Shown here one piece after another: positions 1 to 4,678 of a stretch of 10,283 bases of DNA (positions are counted from its first letter, which is position 1; each line of letters starts with the position of its first letter). The notes below the pieces were generated by a model that ran no database searches, was not told the origin of the DNA, and saw nothing but the letters and a program-made list of their open reading frames with translations. The position numbers were made by a program, and so were the translations under genes. Where the stretch lies: assembly GCF_946187255.1 (NCBI RefSeq), contig NZ_CAMHRZ010000106.1:1-10283 (forward strand), given 5' to 3'. This stretch comes from an uncultured Ruminococcus sp. Its GTDB lineage: Bacteria; Bacillota; Clostridia; Oscillospirales; Ruminococcaceae.

Positions 1-68
1 CAGTTGGGACAGCCGCATTTCGGGCATACCTTGCCGCCGTAATAGTTGTTGTTTTTCTTTCTGCTCAT
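1..68 (-). CDS. Small zinc-ribbon-like protein, N-terminal part only
   Basis: Only the first 22 codons are in the window; the gene continues past position 1. The ATG is at 68-66 on the minus strand, with CAGGAG a few bases upstream (about 75-80). The peptide has a basic, Asn/Tyr-rich start (MSRKKNNNYYGGK) followed by C15-P-K-C18-G-C20-P-N, a CxxCxC pattern like one half of a zinc ribbon. It starts 18 bases after the stop of the acetyltransferase gene and is probably the third gene of the purB transcript. Its function cannot be told from this fragment. Confidence 0.6.
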   Translation of the reverse strand, partial: MSRKKNNNYYGGKVCPKCGCPN

Positions 69-86
69 TTTGTTCTCCTGTTGTTT

Positions 87-548
87 TTACATTGTCAGGT
101 CAAGGCACATGAAAACGTCTGACATTTCGTTGTCGTTATATCTTTCACATTCCCTGAAACCGCAGCTTCTGTACAGCCCCACTGCTTTCGTGCTTGTGGA
201 GAACGTATCGAGATATATCTTTTCAAAGCCCGCCGTTTTCGCGTAGCTTACAGCATCGCTGAGCAGTGCTTTGCCGTGACCTCTGCCGTGATATTTTTCC
301 AGCAGATACAGCGATTTCAGCTCGCAGTCATTCGCATTCAGCCGTCTTACGCCCACCGTACCGATGATATCATCTCCGTCATACATCACGCGGAAGGCTT
401 CAAAGCTGTTTTCTATATCCTTATAGAAGCTGTGCCGCCCGTTTATATCCAGCGCCCTGCCCGACTGCGGCAGGCACTCTTTCAGAAAGCCGATCAGCTT
501 TTCCTCACAGCTTTCGTCGTATACAAGCGGCACGAACTGCGCTTTCAT
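87..548 (-). CDS. GNAT-family N-acetyltransferase
   Basis: A 153-residue single-domain GNAT acetyltransferase, expected to transfer an acetyl group from acetyl-CoA to an amine; the substrate is unknown. The acetyl-CoA loop is visible as R89-G-H-G-K-A94 (the R/Q-x-x-G-x-G/A motif), after the beta-4 strand ELKSLYLLEKYHG and before helix ALLSDAVSYAKTAGF. The C-terminal TKAVGLYRSCGFRE matches the usual 'A..LY...GF' ending. The start codon lies only 3 bases after the purB stop, with just a weak GAG upstream and no strong Shine-Dalgarno, so its translation is probably coupled to purB. The association with purine synthesis looks positional; nothing in the protein links it to purines. Confidence 0.85.
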   Translation of the reverse strand: MKAQFVPLVYDESCEEKLIGFLKECLPQSGRALDINGRHSFYKDIENSFEAFRVMYDGDDIIGTVGVRRLNANDCELKSLYLLEKYHGRGHGKALLSDAVSYAKTAGFEKIYLDTFSTSTKAVGLYRSCGFRECERYNDNEMSDVFMCLDLTM

Positions 549-551
549 TTA

Positions 552-1991
552 TTATACGTTTATCTCAGCCACATCGTCGGAAACGCCGTTAGCCTCGATT
601 ATGGGCTTTACGCAGTTCTCGATGAACTCGTCTACCTGCTGAGGGCATCTGCCGATGTAGTTCTCGGGCTTCATTATCTCGTCCAGCTCTTCGCGGGTTA
701 CCATGAATATGGGGTCAGCCGCGATGAGGTCAGCCAGGTCGTTGTCAAGACCGTCGCGCTTAACGTGCTCGCCTGCCTTCATGGAAAGCTGTCTGATGTG
801 CTCGTGAAGTTCCTGTCTGTTGCCGCCCTTTTCGCAGGCATCCATGATGATATTCTCGGTTGCCATGAAAGGCAGTTCAGCCATAACGCGGCGGGTGATT
901 ATCTTGTCGTATACCACCAGACCGTTTGCGGGGTCGGTAACGTTCAGCATGATGTTGAGTATAGCATCAACGCCCAGGAAAGCCTCTGCCACAGCGATAC
1001 GCTTGTTTGCGGAGTCGTCCAGAGTTCTCTCGAACCACTGTGTGCCCGCAGTGAATGCAGGGTTCAGCACGTCGCACATAACGTACCTTGCCAGCGAGCA
1101 TATACGCTCATCTCTCATGGGGTTGCGCTTGTAAGCCATTGCCGAAGAGCCTATCTGAGTCTTTTCAAAGGGCTCCTCGATCTCCTTGAAGGACTGGAGA
1201 AGTCTTATATCATTGCCGAACTTCATAGCGCTCTGTGCTATGGCAGCCATTACCTGGCATACAGCGAAATCTACCTTTCTCGAATATGTCTGACCCGATA
1301 CGGGTACTACCGCATCAAAGCCCATCTCCTCTGCAATGAGTCTTTCCAGCTCCTTGACCTTGTCGGTATCGCCGTGAAACAGCTCCATGAAGGAAGCCTG
1401 TGTACCAGTAGTGCCCTTTGAACCCAGCAGTTTCAGTCTGCCCAGCTGGAAATCGAGATCTTCAAGATCCATTATAAGCTCATTGCACCACAGTGTAGCT
1501 CTCTTGCCCACGGTGGTCAGCTGTGCGGGCTGCAGGTGGGTATATGCAAGACAAGGAAGACCCTTGTATTTGTCAGCAAACTTAGCCAGCTGGTCGATGA
1601 CCTTTATCAGCTTCCTCTTTACGATATTCATAGCATCGCGCATGATGATGACATCGGTATTGTCGCCCACATAGCAGCTGGTAGCACCAAGGTGGATTAT
1701 CTTGTCTGCATTGGGGCAGCATTTGCCGTAGGTGTGAACGTGAGCCATAACATCATGGCGCACCAGCTTTTCTTCCTCAGCAGCCATAGCGTAGTCGATG
1801 TTGTTGATATTAGCTTCCAGCTCGTCTACCTGTGCCTGAGTAACGTTCAGTCCGAGCTTCATCTCAGCCCTTGCCAGAGCGACCCAGAGTCTTCTCCAGG
1901 TAGTGAACTTCTTATCGGCAGAGAAGATGTACTGCATCTCCTTGCTGGCATATCTTGTACAGAAGGGTGATTCATAGCTGTTTGTTGACAT
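552..1991 (-). CDS. purB: Adenylosuccinate lyase, long eukaryote-like type
   Basis: Cytosolic fumarase/aspartase-superfamily lyase of purine synthesis. It releases fumarate from SAICAR (giving AICAR) and from adenylosuccinate (giving AMP). I take the start at 1991, giving 479 residues, because AAAGAGGT sits just upstream and a promoter -10 at 2058-2063 lies downstream of the alternative ATG at 2069. Visible family regions are RHDVMAHVHTYG (about residues 79-89), GATSCYVGDNTD (102-113), the catalytic-histidine segment THLQPAQLTTVGKR (H152) and the flexible-loop signature GSSAMAYKRNP (281-291) with the serine pair. From memory, these segments and the length match human ADSL (about 484 residues) much more closely than the shorter B. 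subtilis-type PurB (about 430). All key residues look intact. It heads a probable three-gene minus-strand operon. Confidence 0.95.
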   Translation of the reverse strand: MSTNSYESPFCTRYASKEMQYIFSADKKFTTWRRLWVALARAEMKLGLNVTQAQVDELEANINNIDYAMAAEEEKLVRHDVMAHVHTYGKCCPNADKIIHLGATSCYVGDNTDVIIMRDAMNIVKRKLIKVIDQLAKFADKYKGLPCLAYTHLQPAQLTTVGKRATLWCNELIMDLEDLDFQLGRLKLLGSKGTTGTQASFMELFHGDTDKVKELERLIAEEMGFDAVVPVSGQTYSRKVDFAVCQVMAAIAQSAMKFGNDIRLLQSFKEIEEPFEKTQIGSSAMAYKRNPMRDERICSLARYVMCDVLNPAFTAGTQWFERTLDDSANKRIAVAEAFLGVDAILNIMLNVTDPANGLVVYDKIITRRVMAELPFMATENIIMDACEKGGNRQELHEHIRQLSMKAGEHVKRDGLDNDLADLIAADPIFMVTREELDEIMKPENYIGRCPQQVDEFIENCVKPIIEANGVSDDVAEINV

Positions 1992-2057
1992 ATTGATTAC
2001 CTCTTTCGCATAAAGTCTATTGCGGAAAAATACTCCGCTGAATAAAGATACACAGAC

Positions 2058-2086
2058 ATTATAACACATTTGCCCGGAAAAGTAAA
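2058..2086 (-). promoter_or_regulatory. Vegetative promoter of purB
   Basis: Minus-strand TTTACT (2086-2081), a 17-base spacer and a perfect TATAAT (2063-2058). The predicted transcript starts near 2051, about 60 bases before the purB ATG. A small hairpin (GCGGA at 2022-2026 with TCCGC at 2034-2038) lies in the leader. The position of this promoter rules out the longer reading frame starting at 2069. Confidence 0.7.
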
Positions 2087-2093
2087 GACTTTT

Positions 2094-2121
2094 AATAATT
2101 CATAATTCATAATTCACAATT
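2094..2121. repeat. CATAATT heptamer tandem repeat, short tract
   Basis: About four head-to-tail copies of a 7-base unit: a degenerate AATAATT, two perfect CATAATT (2101-2107, 2108-2114), then CACAATT. A longer tract of the same unit lies at 4279-4311. In both places the tract is followed within about 25 bases by a GGCG...TTGCGGTT block, which suggests a composite dispersed repeat. Confidence 0.75.
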
Positions 2122-2325
2122 ATGGGTGCCGGCGGACGCTTGCGGTTTTTGACATTAAATTACGCTGAAAGGGGGGATAAATGAGCGGGGCTGATATTTC
2201 TGCGGAGACAATGCAAAGATTTTCCCGAAGAAGTCGAAGCTGCGAAAGTAAGTACAAAATCGACAAAAACAGACCTGTGTTAATGTAAAAAAGCTAAAGG
2301 TTTGAACGGATTTTTTTCATTTATA
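2122..2325. other. Gene-poor spacer between divergent promoters
   Basis: About 200 bases between the heptamer tract and the promoter of the membrane-protein gene. It contains an orphan TTGACA (2149-2154) without a fitting -10, a 35-codon ORF listed separately, and a block near 2191-2226 that resembles part of the cellulase leader near 6688-6716. Nothing else is recognisable. Confidence 0.5.
2181..2288 (+). CDS. Possible 35-residue basic small protein
   Basis: An ATG preceded by AAAGGGGGGATAA, a strong purine-rich Shine-Dalgarno, opens a 35-codon frame ending in TAA at 2286-2288. The product begins MSGADISAETMQRF and is rich in Arg, Ser and Lys. No -10 element fits the orphan TTGACA upstream and I recognise no homologue, so it may be a chance ORF. 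The main support is the ribosome binding site. Part of the same stretch resembles the cellulase leader, which argues for a non-coding role instead. Confidence 0.2.
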   Translation: MSGADISAETMQRFSRRSRSCESKYKIDKNRPVLM

Positions 2326-2354
2326 TTGACAAGTATAGATATACAGTGTATAAT
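2326..2354 (+). promoter_or_regulatory. Perfect consensus vegetative promoter
   Basis: TTGACA at 2326-2331, a spacer of exactly 17 bases, and TATAAT at 2349-2354: both hexamers are perfect. Transcription should start near 2361, leaving a leader of about 45 bases before the chosen start of the downstream membrane-protein gene. Confidence 0.85.
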
Positions 2355-2405
2355 TTGTAAAGACATATGAAGAAAAATATGATGTCGGAAGGGAGGGCAA
2401 TAGTA

Positions 2406-2810
2406 ATGTTGAATACGATACTTACTTACACATACAACACTTCCACCAGCGGTCAGGGTCTCAGTCCCGCAATGATAATCATCATGCTGGTAGCCTGTGT
2501 TATCGGAATTGCAGCAAACTGGAAGATCTTCACTAAGGCGGGTGAACCCGGCTGGGCTTGCATCGTACCGATATACAGCAGCTATGTGCTGTTCAAGATA
2601 GTATACGGCAACGGCATCAAGTTCCTGCTTCTGCTGGTGCCGATACTTAACTCCATCACAGCTATCATGCTGTATGTAAGGCTCGGTCAGCGTTTCGGAA
2701 AGGGCGTGGGCTTTATTCTGGGTCTGCTTTTCCTGACTCCGATATTCCTGCTGATACTGGCGTTTGACGATTCCTATTATCAGGGTCCCGATACGCAGAG
2801 CTTCATCTGA
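2406..2810 (+). CDS. DUF5684-type small multi-pass membrane protein
   Basis: A 134-residue inner-membrane protein. I choose the ATG at 2406 because GGAAGGGAGGG lies just upstream and the earlier ATG at 2367 would be only about six bases from the predicted transcription start. Four hydrophobic segments are visible: PAMIIIMLVACVIGIAANW, ACIVPIYSSYVLFKIV, FLLLLVPILNSITAIMLYV and FILGLLFLTPIFLLILAF. The segment WKIFTKAGEPGWACIVPIYSSY between helices one and two is the hallmark I associate with DUF5684, small membrane proteins sometimes found near signal peptidases. The acidic tail DDSYYQGPD follows the last helix. It stands alone between its own promoter and terminator. The function is unknown; the family assignment is from memory of the motif. 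Confidence 0.8.
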   Translation: MLNTILTYTYNTSTSGQGLSPAMIIIMLVACVIGIAANWKIFTKAGEPGWACIVPIYSSYVLFKIVYGNGIKFLLLLVPILNSITAIMLYVRLGQRFGKGVGFILGLLFLTPIFLLILAFDDSYYQGPDTQSFI

Positions 2811-2818
2811 TATCAGAT
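2805..2818. repeat. 14-base perfect palindrome over the stop codon
   Basis: ATCTGATATCAGAT reads the same on both strands and contains the TGA stop (2808-2810) of the membrane-protein gene. It lies directly before the terminator. It could be a protein site, part of the 3' end structure, or chance. Confidence 0.4.
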
Positions 2819-2822
2819 ATCT

Positions 2823-2854
2823 AAGGACACGGTTCGATGCCGTGTCCTTTTTTT
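2823..2854 (+). terminator. Rho-independent terminator
   Basis: AAGGACACGG (2823-2832) pairs perfectly with CCGTGTCCTT (2840-2849) around a 7-base loop and runs into a stretch of Ts to 2854. It ends the single-gene transcript of the membrane protein. Confidence 0.9.
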
Positions 2855-2928
2855 GTATACGGGCGCATCATCCGCTATATGGTGCACTGCCTTGTTCAGA
2901 TTTTAGTTTTTTCCGTATGATTTGCCGA

Positions 2929-2957
2929 TTTACAAAGGCTTTTCGAGATGTTATAAT
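2929..2957 (+). promoter_or_regulatory. Vegetative promoter of the GNAT operon
   Basis: TTTACA (2929-2934), a 17-base spacer and TATAAT (2952-2957). The predicted start is near 2964, giving a 5' leader of about 130 bases before the ATG at 3095. Two inverted repeats lie immediately downstream and are listed separately. Confidence 0.75.
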
Positions 2958-2980
2958 TATATAGCGATCCAACTATATAA
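2957..2980 (+). promoter_or_regulatory. Operator-like inverted repeat at the start point
   Basis: TTATATAG (2957-2964) and CTATATAA (2973-2980) are perfect inverted 8-base arms around an 8-base centre. The repeat overlaps the end of the -10 element and the predicted transcription start, where a repressor would block initiation. The regulator is not in the window. The arms could instead form a weak AU hairpin at the 5' end of the RNA. Confidence 0.4.
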
Positions 2981-3044
2981 ATTCACAATATCCGGTCGCA
3001 AAAGCTCGGATATATGGGTTTTGAGACCGGATATTGTCTGAATT
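2980..3044 (+). promoter_or_regulatory. Long hairpin in the 5' leader
   Basis: The left arm 2980-2997 (ending CAATATCCGGTC) pairs with the right arm 3025-3044 (starting GACCGGATATTG): 12 perfect base pairs extended by six more past a small bulge, around a 27-base loop. It lies in the untranslated leader, about 50 bases before the start codon. Only TTTT follows, so it is at best a weak terminator; a leader-RNA control element or an RNA-stabilising stem are alternatives. It matches no riboswitch class I can recognise. Confidence 0.5.
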
Positions 3045-3094
3045 TTAAGGCGGATCGATATAGGATGCAGTCTGCTTCAAAGGAGGGATCTTCT

Positions 3095-3562
3095 ATGGAA
3101 CTATCATACAGACGTGCGGGCATAGCAGATATCGACCTGCTGACAAAAACACGCATCATGGTACTGCGTGCCGCCAACGGGCTCGATGAAAATGCGGATA
3201 TGTCAGTGATAGAGCGTGAGTCACGGGAGTATTACCAAAAAGCCCTGACGGACGGCAGCCATACCGCTTATCTCGTGTTTGACGGCGACAGAGTGGCAGG
3301 CACGGGCGGAGTCAGCTATTTTTCTGTGATGCCCACCTGCGACGTGCCCGATGGCAGAAAAGCCTATATCATGAATATGTATACCGCCCCTGAATACCGC
3401 AGACAGGGTATCGCCAAAAGGACGCTTTCACTGCTGGTGGAGGACGCTAAGTCAAAGGGCGTAACGTTCATCTCCCTTGAAGCCACCGGAATGGGCAGAC
3501 CTCTTTATGAGAACTACGGTTTCGTAGGTATGGAGCATGAGATGATACTTCCGCAGGAATGA
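3095..3562 (+). CDS. GNAT-family N-acetyltransferase
   Basis: A 155-residue GNAT enzyme. The ATG at 3095 is chosen because AGGAGG (3081-3086) sits 8 bases upstream; the longer in-frame ATG at 3014 lies in the leader hairpin loop and has no ribosome binding site. The acetyl-CoA loop is R102-R-Q-G-I-A-K-R109, following the strand AYIMNMYTAPEY. The C-terminal part ISLEATGMGRPLYENYGFVGMEHEM is the typical ending. The N-terminal half, with IMVLRAANGLDE, resembles GNATs annotated as general acetyltransferases; the substrate is unknown. It is the first gene of an operon with the protein at 3578, whose start is 15 bases after this stop. The promoter is at 2929-2957. Confidence 0.88.
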   Translation: MELSYRRAGIADIDLLTKTRIMVLRAANGLDENADMSVIERESREYYQKALTDGSHTAYLVFDGDRVAGTGGVSYFSVMPTCDVPDGRKAYIMNMYTAPEYRRQGIAKRTLSLLVEDAKSKGVTFISLEATGMGRPLYENYGFVGMEHEMILPQE

Positions 3563-3577
3563 CAGGAGGGGTGATAT

Positions 3578-4054
3578 ATGTACAAATATTCGGATAACAA
3601 TACCGACAATTTCTCTCTGCACGACTGCCGTGCAACGAAACTTATCATCGGTGAGAATTCGCTGATATTCGAGTTTGAGGAAGGCTTCTGGGTCATCGGC
3701 AAAGGCACTATGCTCAATCAGTATACAGGCAGGTCTGAGGTGGGCTTTTCCATAACTTCGGACAAGCCCGAATGGGCGATATCGGTGTATCTTATAAAGT
3801 ACCTCGACACCGATGAGGACAGCGAGGAGGACAGGGCGCTGAGAACAGGGATGCCCCTCGATAAACTTGCAGAGCTGCTCAATAACGGTGCAGAGCTTGA
3901 ATTCCTCGATGAATACAAGGGCTACGGAAAGTACTACTATGAATGTGTGCTGTGGCACCCGAAAGGTACAGTTCCCCGCACTGAGGACTGTCAGTTGTAC
4001 ATCAGTGCAAAGGATATCACCTACCGCTGGAACGAGGTAAAGACCGATAATTGA
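3578..4054 (+). CDS. Unrecognised 158-residue soluble protein
   Basis: AGGAGGG (3564-3570) lies 7 bases before the ATG, and the gene follows the GNAT stop after 15 bases, so it is certainly translated from the same transcript. The protein is acidic, has no signal peptide or membrane segment, and looks like an alternating beta-strand fold: FSLHDCRATKLIIGENSL, LIFEFEEGFWVIGKG, WAISVYLIKYL, then an acidic stretch DTDEDSEEDRAL, then helix PLDKLAELLNNG and strands YYYECVLWHP and CQLYISAKDITYRW. I do not recognise the family. A partial second copy of its C-terminal 60 or so residues follows directly (4070-4278), so the locus has undergone a tandem duplication. Confidence 0.75.
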   Translation: MYKYSDNNTDNFSLHDCRATKLIIGENSLIFEFEEGFWVIGKGTMLNQYTGRSEVGFSITSDKPEWAISVYLIKYLDTDEDSEEDRALRTGMPLDKLAELLNNGAELEFLDEYKGYGKYYYECVLWHPKGTVPRTEDCQLYISAKDITYRWNEVKTDN

Positions 4055-4069
4055 CGGGAGAGTGCCGGT

Positions 4070-4278
4070 ATGATCGATAAAGTCTCTCTGTGACAGCTTC
4101 GCTACAAGACTTGATGCAGAGGGCGCTGGCTTTTCACGGAGAGTATAAAGGTCATTCGGGCAAAAGCGAATGCTATATGTATGAAGGCGTGCTGACGGCA
4201 GGACAGGAGGAGCACGAAAAGGCACTGGAATGTCAGCTTTTCATAGAAGCATCGGGCGTTACCCTACGCATGGATTAG
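4070..4278 (+). pseudogene. Truncated, frame-broken copy of the preceding gene
   Basis: An ATG at 4070 with GGGAG upstream gives MIDKVSL and then TGA. From about 4090 another frame (GTG start possible) runs to TAG at 4276-4278, and its translation EYKGHSGKSECYMYEGVL...ECQLFIEASGVTLRMD aligns with EYKGYGKYYYECVL...DCQLYISAKDITYRWNE of the upstream gene. DNA similarity seems to start around the ATG, where GGTATGATCGATAAAG matches GGGATGCCCCTCGATAAAC inside the upstream gene. This is therefore a tandem duplicate of the C-terminal third only, with a frameshift near 4090. A short 62-residue product from the GTG cannot be excluded. Confidence 0.6.
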
Positions 4279-4311
4279 TAATTCATAATTCATAATTCAT
4301 AATTCATAATT
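4279..4311. repeat. ATTCATA heptamer tandem repeat, 4.5 copies
   Basis: Four perfect head-to-tail copies of ATTCATA from 4281 to 4308 plus a partial fifth, immediately after the pseudogene stop. It is the same unit as at 2094-2121. The tract is too short-period for CRISPR. Such tracts may arise by slippage or mark the edge of a dispersed repeat. Confidence 0.85.
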
Positions 4312-4345
4312 TTTGACAGGGGCGAAAGTTTGCGGTTCTGGGGAT

Positions 4346-4461
4346 AACATGGCAACAGCCACCCACTAAAAGTATAACCCCCACAGCAAGCCAAAAGCGC
4401 ACAGCCGACACAGTCGCAGTTAGGATTTCGGCGCAGGGTGCATGGTGCTTCACCCAAATTA
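4346..4461. repeat. Dispersed repeat, uninterrupted copy 1
   Basis: A non-coding unit running from AACATGGCAACAGCC through AGTATAA, GCAAGCCAAAAGC and CCGACACAGTCGCAGTTAGG to GCATGG. It ends in a small hairpin (GGTG-CTT-CACC, about 4444-4454). The same order of blocks recurs from 4464. Minus-strand frames through it give NPNCDCVG-type peptides in both copies, a sign of repeat rather than gene. It belongs to the 400-base gene-free leader of the ABC-F gene. Confidence 0.7.
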
Positions 4462-4512
4462 ATAAAACATGGCAAAAGCCAAAAAAGTATAAAAACCCAA
4501 AGCAAGCCAAAA

Positions 4513-4590
4513 GCCCGAACGCCCCTAGCGTCTTTTTGAACGTCGGGAGCGTAGCGACCAGAGTGCAAAAAGTCGCTAGCTTTCTCGAGC
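4513..4590. mobile_element. Hairpin element inserted in repeat copy 2
   Basis: Absent from copy 1, where AAAAGC joins GCACAG directly. CTAGCGTCTTTTTG (4525-4538) pairs with CAAAAAGTCGCTAG (4566-4579) at 13 of 14 positions, and the outer ends (GCCCGA / CTCGAGC) continue an imperfect stem. A second small stem (GTCG / CGAC) lies in the loop. AGC borders both sides, a possible 3-base target duplication. It carries no coding capacity and looks like a miniature palindromic element moved in trans or by replication slippage. Confidence 0.5.
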
Positions 4591-4639
4591 GCACTGCCGA
4601 CACAGTCGCAGTTAGGGTTTTGGTGCGCAGAGGGGGCAT

Positions 4640-4656
4640 GGGGGACTCCGTCCCCC
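4640..4656 (+). promoter_or_regulatory. GC-rich hairpin before the ABC-F start
   Basis: GGGGGAC (4640-4646) pairs perfectly with GTCCCCC (4650-4656) across a TCC loop, 9 bases before AGGAG (4666-4670) of the ABC-F gene. No T-run follows, so it is not a standard terminator. It may limit or tune translation, or simply be the end of the repeat copy. No convincing promoter for the ABC-F gene is visible in the 400 bases upstream. Confidence 0.5.
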
Positions 4657-4678
4657 ATTTCAGATAGGAGTAAGTAAA

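Larger units (their letters stand above)
4464..4662. repeat. Dispersed repeat, copy 2, interrupted
   Basis: A second copy of the unit at 4346, in the same orientation: AACATGGCAAAAGCC, AAAAGTATAA, AGCAAGCCAAAAGC, then a 76-78 base extra segment, then GCACTGCCGACACAGTCGCAG, GTTAGG, TGCGCAG and GCATGG. Its terminal hairpin is GGGGGAC-TCC-GTCCCCC, at the place where copy 1 has GGTG-CTT-CACC, so pairing is kept although the bases differ. It ends directly before the ribosome binding site of the ABC-F gene. Confidence 0.7.

Noticed and set aside
276..1421. A 381-codon plus-strand frame across purB and the first GNAT gene
   Set aside because: It is antisense to two clearly coding genes with intact family motifs, its translation resembles nothing, and no ribosome binding site is seen. 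It is a shadow of biased codon use.
1992..2069. A longer purB start at 2069, adding 26 residues
   Set aside because: The promoter -10 at 2058-2063 lies inside this extension, and the ATG at 1991 has a good Shine-Dalgarno.
4279..4311. Heptamer tract considered as a CRISPR or iteron array
   Set aside because: The 7-base period has no spacers, and no replication or cas gene is nearby.
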